Source: Apiospora phragmitis
Lineage: Eukaryota; Ascomycota; Sordariomycetes; Amphisphaeriales; Apiosporaceae
Direction of reading: 5' to 3'
DNA length: 64,000 nucleotides
NCBI GenBank assembly: GCA_038363925.1
Contig: JAQQWL010000017.1
Span: 62,001-126,000 of the forward strand
Part shown: positions 55,101 through 64,000 of the stretch, one piece after another
Position numbering within the stretch: the stretch's first letter is position 1
How the letters are laid out: each line of letters begins with the position of its first letter
Notes under the pieces: generated by a model
What the model was told of the DNA's origin: nothing
Database searches by the model: none
The model's input: only the letters and a program-made list of their open reading frames with translations
Made by a program: the position numbers and the translations under genes

Positions 55101-58100
55101 AAGGAAGTGGAGGTGAATTCTTTAAGCATAAGCCGAGGAGGTATTATAAAAGCTGTGTTAATTCCTTTGTTTGACTCTTTAACCTGGTATACTAAGAAGG
55201 AAAAGGATTATATTGATTGAAAAACAGTTTTTCAATTAAAAAATTTAGGTCTAGATCGCGGAAAAGGGTTAGAAATAATCAAACTTATTGCAGGTCAAAT
55301 GAACAATAATAGACTTTCTACAGCCGGCTTGGAGCCTTTAGATAGAACCTGGTTAGTATCTGAGGTAGATAAGTTGTTAAAAAGGGAGGCTGCAGTGCGA
55401 AATCTTTCACAATCGGAGGGAGAAAATACTCTTGATGTTGAAGCAACTATAGATGAGTATACAAGAAAAAGACTTTGAAGTAATAAAGCCGTAATTGTTC
55501 ATTTAATAGAGGTTTCATCAGAGTCTCAAGAGTTTTCTTCTACCAATATTATTAATACCTTTAAATCCCTGGCTGATTGCGCCAAATATTTCAATATTTC
55601 AACTTCAGGGGTACAATATAAACTACGAAAAGATAAACCTTTTGAGTTTAATGGTAAATTAGTTAAAATTATAAGAATGTAGAGTATAAGTTAAGGTTAT
55701 TATATCTTTTTTATATTTACTATAGTTTTATGTAACTAAATAAGTCTAAAGTCCCTCCACCTCTGAGTGGGTGAAGTGTTACAAGAAAGATTACAAGGCG
55801 GTACATAAATATTATATTACGCGGTTAGCATGAAAGTATGTTATATAAAGTATAAGTTAGTTATAGTTAGTATTAAGAATATATTAACTAATAATATAAT
55901 CAAAAATATAATTTAAACATATATATTAATATTAGTATACATGTTTAACTTATTACTAGCAATATCGTTGAAAACGATCAAATAAATAGAGTTAATTTAA
56001 AGATCGTCGGTTACATATATATGATCGCGACAGACTAGTTCAACGGTGGGTGGCTGAAATGCTGCTTAATGCATAGTCGGAATCTTTATATTTAATATAA
56101 ATTAAATATACCAGGGCTTTATGTAAATCCGGACAGGTTATAAAGTACAGGGGGTAAATATTAACTCTTATATGTATTTATTCTAAAGATTTGGTAGGAG
56201 TTTGTTCTTATTTATTAGTAAGTTTCTGATTTACTAGAATAGCAGCAAATCAAAGTTCTATATCTGCATTTTTAACTAATAGAGTTGGTGATTGTTTCTT
56301 AACAGTTGGAATGTTTGCTATTCTATGAAGCCTAGGTAATTTAGATTATGCCACAGTATTTTCATTAGCTCCATACATAAACGAAAATGTGGTAACTATT
56401 ATAGGTATATGTTTATTAATAGGTGCAATGGCCAAAAGTTCTCAAGTTGGTCTAGTGAAGGCCCTAGAAAAATTATGATGTGATTCATTTTTTTCTTGAA
56501 CTTCGATATATGCTGGAAACGTTTCAAATGCTCTAAAGTCCGTAGGTCCAGATTTTGTATCTGATCCGGAAAAATCTTTGAGACAAGTAACCAATCAGCA
56601 GGGAACAAATAAAAAACAATTTAATAAAGACTTTATTGAATGATTTATAGGCTTCTCAGAAGGAGATGGTAGTTTTTATATTACAAGAGGTAAATCGATT
56701 TTTTCTATTCATCTACACATAGTGGATCTTCCTCTACTGGTGGAAATTAAAACTCAATTAAATATGGGGTCTATATTTATTGGTAATAAATCTTGTTTAT
56801 TTACGATAAAAGCCAATGAAGAAATAAATACCTTAATTAATTTATTTAATGGAAAAATTTATCTTTGCAAACGTAAAAAACAATTCATACAATGAGCCAA
56901 AAACTTTGATAATAAATATAAAATGGGATTTGAGGCAAAAGCTGAGATATTTGTACCCTGTCTAAAACACAATTGATTAGCGGGGTTTATAGACGCTGAA
57001 GGTTCGTTTATTGTTACAGTTACCAAACGAAAAACGCGTGAGGGAATGCTAATTGGTCAGCGAATAGTCTTAGGGCAAAAAGATGCAGAACAAGAGTTTA
57101 ACTACTTGTCTAACATGTTAGACGGTTATACTGAAAAATTGAAAGGGCATGATCGTTTAGTAATAAATTATTCTAACTCAGACAAAATTTTGCACTACTT
57201 AAGTCACCATAGTCTCTATTCGGTTAAAGCTAAATCATACAGTAAATGGTTAGAGATATATAATATTAGAAAGAATAAAAAGTTTTTGGAGCCAGCTGAT
57301 TTTATTTCAATAGAGAAAAAAGCTAGTTTAATTAATTGTTTGCGAAAAATTATTTCAGCTGAAGATCCATCTTCAGCCGCGTAGAATAAAAAAAGTATAT
57401 TTTTTTTTACTAAAGTTCGTCCCTATTTGTAAAACCCTCAGAGACTACACTCGAAGTATATAGTATTAATTACTGTATAAAGATATAGTCCAAAATTTTG
57501 CTTCACGTTTGACTACCTATGGCGATTCCCTTAAAAGTCGCAAATGGTCAATGAACAGTAATTATTAAAATATATTTATGGTAAGGTTCGACCATAGAAC
57601 CATATTAGAAGTATAGCAAGGATTAAACCAAAAATACTTTAAAGATGTATGGAAAATCCAAACACTTTTGGACTTAAACGCTACTGAGGTGAAAACGGTC
57701 AAGATGTTTCGTAGTCAAGACCGTCGGTATTTTAATGTATCGCTACAGACTGGGTCACCACGGGGTGGCTGAAATGCTGCTGAATGTACAGTCGGAAGCT
57801 CTATTAATTTGACAGGTATATACGAAGTATTTTTTATTCTTAATCAATACATATGCCGTGAGCTTTGGGAGGGTAAGAAAAAAATTGTAAGCTTAATTCA
57901 AGATATTTACATAAGCATATTACATAAATATTTTAACATTATTACATATAATACATATAACTATAACAAGGCAAAAGTTAATTACAGTCTATTTAAAGCA
58001 AATAAAAGAGGTATTCATACAAACAGAAAATCTTTTATATGAGTATATGATCTAACTAATTTAGATGAAAAAGCTCAAGTAGAAAGTTGTTTAGTTAACT

Positions 58101-61100
58101 CTGCTCCTTTTAAAACAAAAACGGAGTGTGCTAATACTTTAAAAATTACTCGTAAAACTGTTAGATCTTATTTAGACAGTGAAAAGATCTTAAATAATAA
58201 ATTAATTTTTAGTTCAATTGAACTTTCTAAAGAAGAATTATTTAAATTTTTAATACCTAATACAGTTTGAGAAGTAATTACTGGAGAATTATTGGGAGAT
58301 GGATATATTTCTTGCGATCCTATAAATAAACCTTTAATTAATGGTAGGTTGGAGTTTACATTTGCAGCTACAATTTTACATTATGTTAATTATTTAAAAT
58401 TTAATGTATTAGGTCCTATTTGTACTACATCTAACCCTACTCCTTGGCCTAATGCGGTTAAAGGTCAACAACCTCTTCAGTATTGATTTTCAACTAAACG
58501 TTTATCGGCTATAACTATTTTACATTCACTTTGATATAAAGAAATAGAAGGTAAATACATAAAAGTTTTACCTAATAATATTGAAGATTTATTAACTCCA
58601 ATTGGATTAGCTCACTGAATTATGGGAGATGGTTATTTTACTAATGGTAGTACTAAATTATGTACAGATAATTTCACTAAACAAGAAGTACTAAGATTAA
58701 TTGATATATTCGAAAAAAAATTTTATATTAAAGCTACTATAAATAAACGAACTAACCCGGATGGCGCTATAAAATGACGTATTAATATAAGTAAATTAAG
58801 TATGGACACTTTAATATCTTTAGTTCAATCGTATGTTATACCTGAAATGTTTTATAAATTAGGATTAAAAAAATATGACAAGGATAAACAACATTTTTTG
58901 CCAGATTAGACGATAACATTACCGCCTTTCGCAACCCCCCCAAAGGGGGTACAGGACTAGGACAAGCTAGTCGGTTGCTAGGCCGAAGGGATGGTAATGT
59001 TATAAATGATAATGTTATAAATAATAATATATGTAAAGATTCTTTTAAAGAATTAAGCAACAAATCTAGTAGGGCTCTCCTTAAACTTCACTATAAGCGG
59101 GAATATCCTGTTTTAAATTCTTGGTCCTCTGTGACTGAAGTCAACTTCGGAAAAATCCAAGAAGAGGGGCAATCCGCGGGAAACTTTATATTAGATAAAG
59201 GTTCCCCAGAGACTATACGTGAAGCAATAAAAATTGATAATACATTTAAGTGATGATTTATAGGTTTTGCAGAAGGAGATGGATCTTTTATTTTAAATAA
59301 AGATGGATATTTAGAATTCAAAGTAACACAATCTAGTGTTGATGCTCAAATATTATTTTATATTAAGAAAAATTTCGGTTTTGGGTCTGTCTCAGTGCAA
59401 GATAAAAAGAATAAAACCCATCATTTTAGAGTTAGAGATAAAAATAACATATTAAAATTAATTCAAATATTTAATGGTAATATTTTAACTAAATACAAGA
59501 TTAATCAATTTAAAGTGTGGGTTGATGGTTTTAATAAAAAATATAATATGAATATTAAACTGTTAGAATGTAATCAGAAGGTAAAGTTAGATAACCCTTG
59601 GCTGTCTGGTTTTACAGATGCAGAAGGTTGTTTTAGTTCTTCTGTATTGACTTCTTCTAAAACAGGTAAAACAATAGTTACTGTAAGATATTTTATATCC
59701 CAAAAAGATGATATAGAATTTAATAAACAGGTAGCAACTTTGCTTGATGGTTATATAGTTCATATTAAAAGTTATAATGGATATAATACAGTAGTTAATT
59801 TTAGTAAATTAGGTAAAATCCTTAATTATTTAGATAAATATCCTTTAAAAACTAAGAAACTTATTTCATATAGAAGATGATTAAAAATCCATGCATTAGT
59901 TAAAAATAAAAAGCATTTTACTGTTGAAGGATTAATAATTATAAAATTACTAGCTAAATGTATTAATTCATAGTATTATTGAAGATATAGTCCGAACAAT
60001 AATGTAAATTATTGAGTATTTCTGCCGTATTTGTACGATGACGGTTAGTCGTCGTATATAGTGGAAATCAACATATTTAGCCTACTCCAGTTTCTGCTTT
60101 AATACACGCTGCTACAATGGTAAAATGTTGCCGTTGATTAACGTGAGTTAATCAATTATGATATCGCTATGTGCTGGGACTGCCTTACATCAAGTTTATT
60201 TATATTTTAAGTTTCTTAAATAAGATAAATAAGAAAATCTTGTGTTTTATAGTAGAAAAAAAACTCTTTATTATAAAAGGGGTTAATCAGCAGGAAACTT
60301 TATTATCTAATCTACTAGGGTTTCCTACGCATCCTCGTATGGGATTAGAAGGGTATAATACTAGTTATAGTAATAGTAAAGGATCTTCAGAGACTACATG
60401 CGATATAACTTATAATTTTGAAGAATATTCTAATTTAATACCTCAACAAAAAAAGAAGATAAATAAAAACTTCTTAGAATGATTCATAGGATTTACAGAG
60501 GGTGATGGTTCTTTTATCGTATCTAAAAATAAAGTTTATTTTGATATAACTCAAAACATTAATGATGTACAAGTTCTTTATTATATAAAAAAAGAGTTAG
60601 GCTTTGGTAAAGTGTTACTTAGAAGTGAAAAAGATCGAAATGTAGCAGTTTTTTATGTTACTTCAAAAGAAAATTTTACTAGACTAGTGACTATTTTTAA
60701 TGGAAATCTTTCCACTAAGTACAAAAAAGAACAATTTAGAGCATGACTATCTACATATAATAAACAGTATGGTATGAACATTCTTTTTAAAGACAAATTA
60801 GTTAAACCTAGTTTATTTTCAGGTTGAATATCTGGATTTAGTGATGCTGAAGGTTGTTTTTATGGTAGAGTAAAATCTTGTTTAACATCTAGACTTAGAA
60901 GAGCTCCACATTTAACTTTTCAAGTATCTCAAAAAGAAATCTATATAATTAAGATAATACGTGATATATTTTTAGTGTCTGAAGGACTAGTAGCTCAAAA
61001 TAACTCGGATTTAAAAAATATTAAGTATGATAAAGGTTGAGATGGTTGAACGTTTCATTGTTCTTCTTTTACTAAGCTTAAAGTAATTAGAAATTACTTT

Positions 61101-61514
61101 TCTAGATATAAATTAAAGACACAAAAATCTCTTGCATTTAAAAAATGATGTAAAATACATGATATGGTTTTAAATAAAGAGCATCTTAAATTAGAAGGTC
61201 TGAATAAAATAGATCTCTTAACAAAAGATATAAATAAGTTTATAAGTTAAAGATATAGTCCGATCCATTTTGAAAAATATGGCGTGCTATTCCTTTTTTG
61301 TTTAATATAATCATGTTTTATTAGGGAATAGCCAACATAAATGTACAGCGGGTGTATACCTATTAATTCGTTCATCTCCTTTAATAGAATATAGTTCTAC
61401 TATATTATTAATATGTTTATGATTAGGTGCAATTACTACTGTATTTAGTTCTCTTATAGGATTATTCCAACAAGATATAAAAAAAGTTATAGCTTATTCT
61501 ACAATGAGTCAATT
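49165..61514 (+). CDS. nad5: NADH dehydrogenase subunit 5, six exons seen, 3' end outside window
   Basis: Nad5 is the large proton-pumping antiporter-like subunit of complex I. Exons: 49165-49590, 56194-56451, 57501-57526, 57868-57874, 60081-60121, 61344-61514 and further ones beyond 64000. They read [101 protein letters not shown] and [14 protein letters not shown]. The four middle junctions have P1 support: GCGAT with GTCGC 57537-57541, GGAGGGT with GCTCTCC 59074-59080, CAATGGT with GCCGTTG 60130-60136, and AAGGT with GCCTT 49601-49605 for exon 1. Exon 4 is 7 nt long. Confidence 0.92.
49591..50583 (+). CDS. LAGLIDADG_2-type endonuclease fused in frame to nad5 exon 1
   Basis: The frame continues from nad5 through a family C compound element (49636-49725) to TAA 50581-50583. 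It shows [14 protein letters not shown], the MGYCKLKKP block, [31 protein letters not shown] (motif 2, Asn for Gly and Asp-Asp changed to Asp-Asn), and [14 protein letters not shown]. The second motif has lost its usual DDGG, so activity is doubtful. A family C element (50490-50536) and a Phe/Tyr-rich stretch form the end. Confidence 0.75.
49636..49725. repeat. Compound GC-rich element, family C
   Basis: GCCTTTCGGTCGGGACTAGT, CCCCTCGCGGGG, CCTTGGGGACAAGG and CCCTGCGAAGCAGGG palindromes in a row; read in frame. Confidence 0.65.
50490..50536. repeat. GC-rich element, family C
   Basis: GCCCTTCGGCCTAGGCCC, AGGTCCTTAG, TGCCTAGGCC. Confidence 0.68.
50630..50674. repeat. GC-rich element, family A (inverted)
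   Basis: TTTCGGCCGCC, GGTGGCTGAAACTTGGCC, GGAGGCCGAG. Confidence 0.75.
50675..51392 (+). pseudogene. Second LAGLIDADG_2-type endonuclease, broken N-terminal half
   Basis: Reads [39 protein letters not shown], then an inserted hydrophobic stretch with a GC-rich piece, a frameshift, and [37 protein letters not shown]. There the second motif should start but the frame passes into unrelated hydrophobic sequence ([18 protein letters not shown]) to TAG 51390-51392. The missing half is at 52855. Confidence 0.75.
51393..51620. other. Spacer inside nad5 intron 1
   Basis: AT-rich with GGTGGTG/GGTGATGG repeats near 51455-51520. The last 40 bases (ATTTTACAATAATTTAAG) recur before the third nad4L start at 53361. 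Confidence 0.5.
51621..52829 (+). pseudogene. Captured nad4L-nad5 start fused to a GIY-YIG endonuclease
   Basis: ATG 51621 opens a strongly diverged Nad4L ([43 protein letters not shown]). The stop/start junction has been lost and the frame runs into Nad5 sequence ([33 protein letters not shown]), much less diverged. After VYFSTSS (about 52109) follows [26 protein letters not shown], then TAA 52368-52370 where Tyr is expected (KAILK-stop-GYANF), [14 protein letters not shown], and a NUMOD1-like tail ([15 protein letters not shown]) to about 52829. The single stop makes it a probable pseudogene. Confidence 0.78.
52855..53168 (+). pseudogene. LAGLIDADG_2-type endonuclease, C-terminal half with family B element
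   Basis: [20 protein letters not shown], an inverted family B element (52918-52992), then [30 protein letters not shown] and [16 protein letters not shown] to TAG. This matches what is missing from the gene broken at 51160, so about 1.7 kb lies between the two halves. Confidence 0.75.
52918..52992. repeat. GC-rich element, family B (inverted)
   Basis: AGCCCTTCTATG, TCTTATCCTTCGGATAAGA hairpin, GTCCTAGGACGTACTGGGC. Confidence 0.78.
53361..55682 (+). CDS. Composite ORF: nad4L start, nad5 remnant, NUMOD1-like repeats and LAGLIDADG endonuclease
   Basis: One frame of 773 codons (TGA as Trp) from ATG 53361 to TAG 55680-55682. It starts as Nad4L ([20 protein letters not shown]), jumps to an altered Nad5 piece ([28 protein letters not shown]), then KKVYFSTSC (53821 on), a NUMOD1-like unit related to the tail at 52700 ([15 protein letters not shown]), LAGLIDADG motif 1 [14 protein letters not shown] (54298 on), motif 2 [14 protein letters not shown] (54808 on), MNNNRL and a final NUMOD1-like unit ([15 protein letters not shown]). 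The endonuclease part is intact and follows the plan of the ORFs at 22474 and 27772. The initiation region is nad4L sequence duplicated with its start codon, which may supply translation signals. Confidence 0.83.
55683..56193. other. 3' catalytic part of nad5 intron 1
   Basis: Ribozyme sequence with AAAGATCGTCGG, GCGACAGACTAG and GCATAGTCGG, then about 100 bases to the G before exon 2. Nothing coding. Confidence 0.65.
56452..57384 (+). CDS. LAGLIDADG endonuclease fused in frame to nad5 exon 2
   Basis: The frame passes from exon 2 through the first core pieces to TAG 57382-57384 (310 intron codons). Motif 1 [14 protein letters not shown] (56641 on), motif 2 [14 protein letters not shown] (56974 on). 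It has the short, compact form seen also at 58975 and 60122, without the RxYST-type linker. Three Trp are TGA. Intact. Confidence 0.85.
56452..57500 (+). mobile_element. Group I intron in nad5 (IB-like core)
   Basis: Core pieces flank and include the ORF: GCTGGAAACGTTTCAAATGC (56512), ATCAGCAGGGAAC (56592), TCAGAGACTACACTCG (57439) and GATATAGTCC (57482). P1 for this intron was not convincing. Confidence 0.78.
57527..57867 (+). mobile_element. ORF-less 341-nt group I intron in nad5
   Basis: P1 pairs exon GCGAT with GTCGC 57537-57541. The core shows TACAGACTGGGTCACC (57726) and GAATGTACAGTCGGAAG (57783). It is flanked by exons of 26 and 7 nt. Confidence 0.82.
57875..58909 (+). CDS. LAGLIDADG_2-type endonuclease in the P1 loop
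   Basis: In frame with the 7-nt exon; no own start is needed if translated as a fusion. 344 codons to TAG 58907-58909. An N-terminal NUMOD1-like unit ([19 protein letters not shown]) is followed by [64 protein letters not shown] with motif 2, and [14 protein letters not shown]. Both motifs keep their acids and no frame is broken. NUMOD1 at the N-terminus is unusual, since it is normally C-terminal. Confidence 0.82.
58918..58996. repeat. GC-rich element, family C variant
   Basis: CCGCCTTTCGCAACC, CCCCCCCAAAGGGGG, CTAGTCGGTTGCTAGGCCGA; separates the two endonuclease genes. Confidence 0.6.
58975..59973 (+). CDS. LAGLIDADG homing endonuclease
   Basis: The frame is open from ATG 58975, within a GC element, to TAG 59971-59973 (332 residues). 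It reads through the guide and core pieces. Motif 1 [15 protein letters not shown] (59250 on), motif 2 [14 protein letters not shown] (59600 on), end [13 protein letters not shown]. The true start may be elsewhere. It is a sister of the ORFs at 56452 and 60122 and probably the resident endonuclease of this intron. Confidence 0.84.
60122..61250 (+). CDS. LAGLIDADG endonuclease fused in frame to nad5 exon 5
   Basis: The frame continues from the exon (codon GT+A) to TAA 61248-61250. Motif 1 [14 protein letters not shown] (60480 on), motif 2 [14 protein letters not shown] (60825 on). At least eight Trp are TGA. Catalytic acids are present. The protein is intact; it has no RxYST-type linker, like its two sisters in this gene. 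Confidence 0.85.
60122..61343 (+). mobile_element. Group I intron in nad5
   Basis: Perfect 7-bp P1: exon CAATGGT with GCCGTTG 60130-60136. Core pieces ATCAGCAGGAAAC (60285), TCAGAGACTACATGCG (60386), GATATAGTCCGATCC (61253). The 3' end AAATG restores the split Val codon. Confidence 0.86.
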
Positions 61515-61763
61515 GGCTCGAGAGTATACTTCTCATTCAAGTATATTCAGGCATCAAACTATATGCGCAGAGGCTATTAATATAATAATTATTATAGCTA
61601 ATTCGCAGATAACCAAAGCTCGTGATTATTTTGAAAATAATCACTATAATTTCAAGTTTTTTAATTCATCTACCATTATAAGGTTATTTCAGCAATTTAT
61701 GTCTGTGTTAATAAGATGAAAATTTGAGATTATTATCTTAATAAATTATTTAATACATTATGT

Positions 61764-61810
61764 CTCGGCCTCCGGCCGTGTTTCAGTCGTCTCTGACGAC
61801 GCCAGAAACT
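61764..61810. repeat. GC-rich element, family A, short form
   Basis: TCGGCCTCCGGCCGTGTTTC, GTCGTCTCTGACGAC hairpin, GCCAGAAACT; read in frame with nad5. Confidence 0.75.
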
Positions 61811-61934
61811 TTTGTAATTATACATCTGAGGGTTTAATATGTGATGCAAAATCAAGTATTTCAACTCCATATACCCTAAAGGGTCTAGGATTTTGTACCT
61901 TAGTTGATCCTATGGACGTAGCTTCGCCTTCTAA

Positions 61935-63659
61935 TCCGGGGGGGATAGGCAAAAGATATTTGGGGGCGAAGCCCTCCCTAATCAAATAAATCCATATTTC
62001 ATAACAGGATTTACTGATGCTGAGGGTTGTTTCCTTATTAATGTAAGACCTAACTCTAAAATGAAAATAGGTTATTCTGTAGAGTTAGTTTTTAAGATAG
62101 CTTTACATGTAAAGGATAAAGTATTAGTTGAAAATATACGTAATTATTTTAATGTAGGTACAGTAGTTACATATAGAGGATCAGATTGTATTCAATATTG
62201 AGTTGGTTCTTTAAAAGATCTACAAGTTATTGTTCATCACTTTGATAATTATCCTTTGATTTCGCAGAAATGGTCAGACTATCAGTTATTTAAACAAGTG
62301 GTGGATTTAATGAAAGGTAGAGAGCATTTAACTCAAGAAGGTTTACAAAAAATAGTCTCAAGAAAAGCTGTATTAAATAATAGTTTACCAAAGGAGTTAA
62401 AAATAGCTTTTCCTGATACTGTCCCAGTTATAAGACCTCAGCTAAGTAATCAAATAATACCAGATCCACATTGAATATCGGGGTTCGTAGACGGTGAAGG
62501 TTGTTTTTTTATAGCCCTTAACTCTTCATCTAATAAGGTAGGTGGAACAGTACAATTAAATTTTTTAGTTGCACAACATTCTAGGGATACTTTATTATTA
62601 AAAAGTTTTGTGAATTATTTTAATTGTGGAAACTATTATTTTAAACATTCAGGAGAGGCGGTAGAATTTGTTTCAAAATTTAAAGATATACATGAAAAAA
62701 TTCTACCATTCTTTGAAAAGTATTCTCTTATAGGATCTAAATCTATAGATTTTACTGATTTTTATAAAGCAGCGCAACTAATTAAAAGTAAAGTTCATTT
62801 GGAATTGGAAGGGTTAGAGAAAATTAAACAAATCAAACGAACTATGAACAAAAGTAGAGAGGTAAAAATAGGATCTTCAACTACTATTATGTCAAAAGTA
62901 AATAAAAGATCTTATTCTACTGTCCGTGATTTTAATAACCAGATGGAGGAGCTGGCGCCCCCCAAAATTTTTCAAGAGTGATTAGGGGGATATATTGATG
63001 CAAATGGTCAATTTATTTTAACCAAAAAAGGTTCTCCTAGTTTAAAATTAGTTGCTACGATAAAAGACAAATCAGCATTGTATAAAATAAAACATAAATA
63101 TGGGGGATCTATAAAGTCTATCTCGGGATCTAAAGCGTTAAAATATAAATTACAAAATAAAAAAGCTTTAATTAGTTTAGTCGAAGATGTTAATGGGTCT
63201 ATTAGAAATCCCACAAGAATGCTCCAATTGAATAAAATATGTGTAAAATATAATATTAAACTTAAAGAACCTTTATCTTTAACTTTTAGTAATGGTTGAT
63301 TTAGTGGTTTTCTAGACGGAGATGGATCTATTCATATAGATGAAAATTCAGGTCAATTAATTATTAGTGTTACTCAAAAGAATAAATATTTACTAAATCC
63401 GTTACAAATTTTGTATGGTGGAAGAATCACCATACTTAGTAGCAAAGAAGCGTTTCAATATACTATTTCTAGAAAAAAAGAAATATTAAATTTAGTAAAT
63501 AATTATTTTCAAATTTATCCATTGAGATCTTGCAAAGCAGCTAGACTTAATTTAATTAATACCTATTATCTTTATTGTGACCATCGATTTTTGAATGTTA
63601 ATCAACTCGAAAAATTCAATCAGTGGATAGAATTTCAAAATCAATGAGACAAATTATAA
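61935..63659 (+). CDS. Double homing endonuclease with four LAGLIDADG motifs
   Basis: One frame from the last upstream stop (61932) to TAA 63657-63659, about 574 codons with TGA as Trp. Endonuclease 1: [14 protein letters not shown] (62001 on) and WISGFVDGEGCFFI (62472 on). A linker with RSYSTV (62907-62924) follows. Endonuclease 2, of another branch: WLGGYIDANGQFIL (62979 on, Asn at the acid-adjacent site) and WFSGFLDGDGSIHI (63297 on). The part upstream, in frame with nad5 from 61515, is shifted from this frame at a G-run near 61938-61944 and stops at TAA 61987-61989. If the G-run is read one base differently, the whole is a single Nad5 fusion. Confidence 0.82.
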
Positions 63660-63966
63660 ATAATACTTTAGGATGGCTACGCCCCCCCTGTCTTTTATCG
63701 TTTGATGTATTAAATAATTCTTAATTAATGAGTTAGTAGGAATCTCAGAGGCCATACGTTTGATATTAGTCTTTATTGAATTAAATTTAATTAATTCAAT
63801 ATCAAAATTATCTATCTTAGAAAAACATGTCTTCCATTAATTTTTTTTTTTATTATTATTTATAATAATAAAAAAATCAGCAAACTATTAAAATCCCTGT
63901 TCTATCGCTATTAAAATCTACAAACCCTAAATATTGCTTAATGCTTAGTAGAAAAATGTCCACAAC
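63660..63966. other. Intron sequence behind the double endonuclease
   Basis: AT-rich with a TTTTATTATTATTTATAATA palindromic run near 63845-63876; partial ribozyme core. No ORF. Confidence 0.5.
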
Positions 63967-64000
63967 TGCTCCGCAGCCCAGTACGTCCTTAGACTTTGTT
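63967..64000. repeat. GC-rich element, family B, cut by window end
   Basis: GCTCCGCAGCCCAGTACGTC then CTTAGACTTTGTT as in the other family B copies. Confidence 0.7.

Larger units (their letters stand above)
49591..56193 (+). mobile_element. 6.6-kb group I intron in nad5 with nested genes
   Basis: P1 pairs AAGGT with GCCTT 49601-49605. Core end near 56031-56090 (GACAGACTAGTTCAAC, GCATAGTCGG); an upstream core part is at about 55755-55850. In between lie two LAGLIDADG_2 genes, two captured nad4L-nad5 copies, a GIY-YIG gene and a LAGLIDADG-NUMOD gene. Confidence 0.8.
57875..60080 (+). mobile_element. Group I intron in nad5 with two endonuclease genes
   Basis: Its 5' exon is the 7-nt GGAGGGT. 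The guide GCTCTCC that pairs with the whole exon lies 1.2 kb downstream (59074-59080), so the first ORF occupies the P1 loop. Core pieces: ATCCGCGGGAAACTT (59171), CCAGAGACTATACGTG (59206), GATATAGTCCGAAC (59983). Confidence 0.8.
61515..64000 (+). mobile_element. Group I intron in nad5, 5' part (runs past the window)
   Basis: It follows exon TCTACAATGAGTCAATT; the next Nad5 residues (GMMVIAI) are not found in the window. It holds a large fused endonuclease ORF. Possible core pieces begin near 63745 (AATCTCAGAGGCCATACG) and 63899 (ATCGCTATTAAAATC). Confidence 0.72.

Overview
This is a stretch of a very large filamentous-fungal mitochondrial genome. TGA is read as tryptophan (genetic code 4): almost every gene is open only if TGA is Trp, and many Trp of conserved proteins are TGA. 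Nearly all genes lie on the + strand. The order nad2 - nad3 - atp9 - cox2 - trnR - nad4L - nad5, with nad3 starting directly after the nad2 stop and nad4L/nad5 overlapping in TAATG, is the arrangement I associate with Leotiomycetes such as Sclerotiniaceae; this placement is recall, not a search.

Layout. 1-16511: nad2 (5' end outside the window), cut by four group II and five group I introns. 16512-17591: nad3 with a long foreign C-terminal extension, followed by a duplicated nad3 3' piece. 18830-20334: atp9 with one intron, then an orphan membrane ORF. 22243-40601: cox2 in nine exons over 18 kb, then a second, larger membrane ORF overlapping its 3' end. 42618-46570: a mosaic of two trnR copies, two tRNA-like structures, a decayed hydrophilic ORF, an intact nuclear-type class III aminotransferase gene and a decayed fragment of a relative. 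46573-49165: nad4L with one intron. 49165-64000: nad5 with at least six introns, incomplete at the window end.

Most of the sequence is introns and their reading frames: two-motif LAGLIDADG endonucleases, LAGLIDADG_2-type endonucleases, GIY-YIG endonucleases with NUMOD1-like tails, and group II reverse transcriptase/maturases with HNH tails. Many ORFs are in frame with the upstream exon, so the endonuclease would be made as an exon fusion. Several are frameshifted, carry stops or are nested. Splice sites were placed from reading phase, conserved protein sequence and, where seen, P1 pairing between the exon end and the intron internal guide. This implies exons of 15, 8 and 7 nt.

GC-rich palindromic elements of at least three families (A, B, C) are scattered through introns, spacers and ORFs, often kept in frame. 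The most interesting signals are: a recurring R-x-[FY]-[ST]-[ST] motif just before the endonuclease domain of many intron ORFs, resembling a mitochondrial presequence cleavage site; duplicated 'decoy' exons in two cox2 introns; endonuclease genes nested inside other endonuclease genes at one conserved position; captured nad4L-nad5 fragments fused to endonucleases; and the aminotransferase gene. No base composition or identity values were computed; comparisons are by eye.
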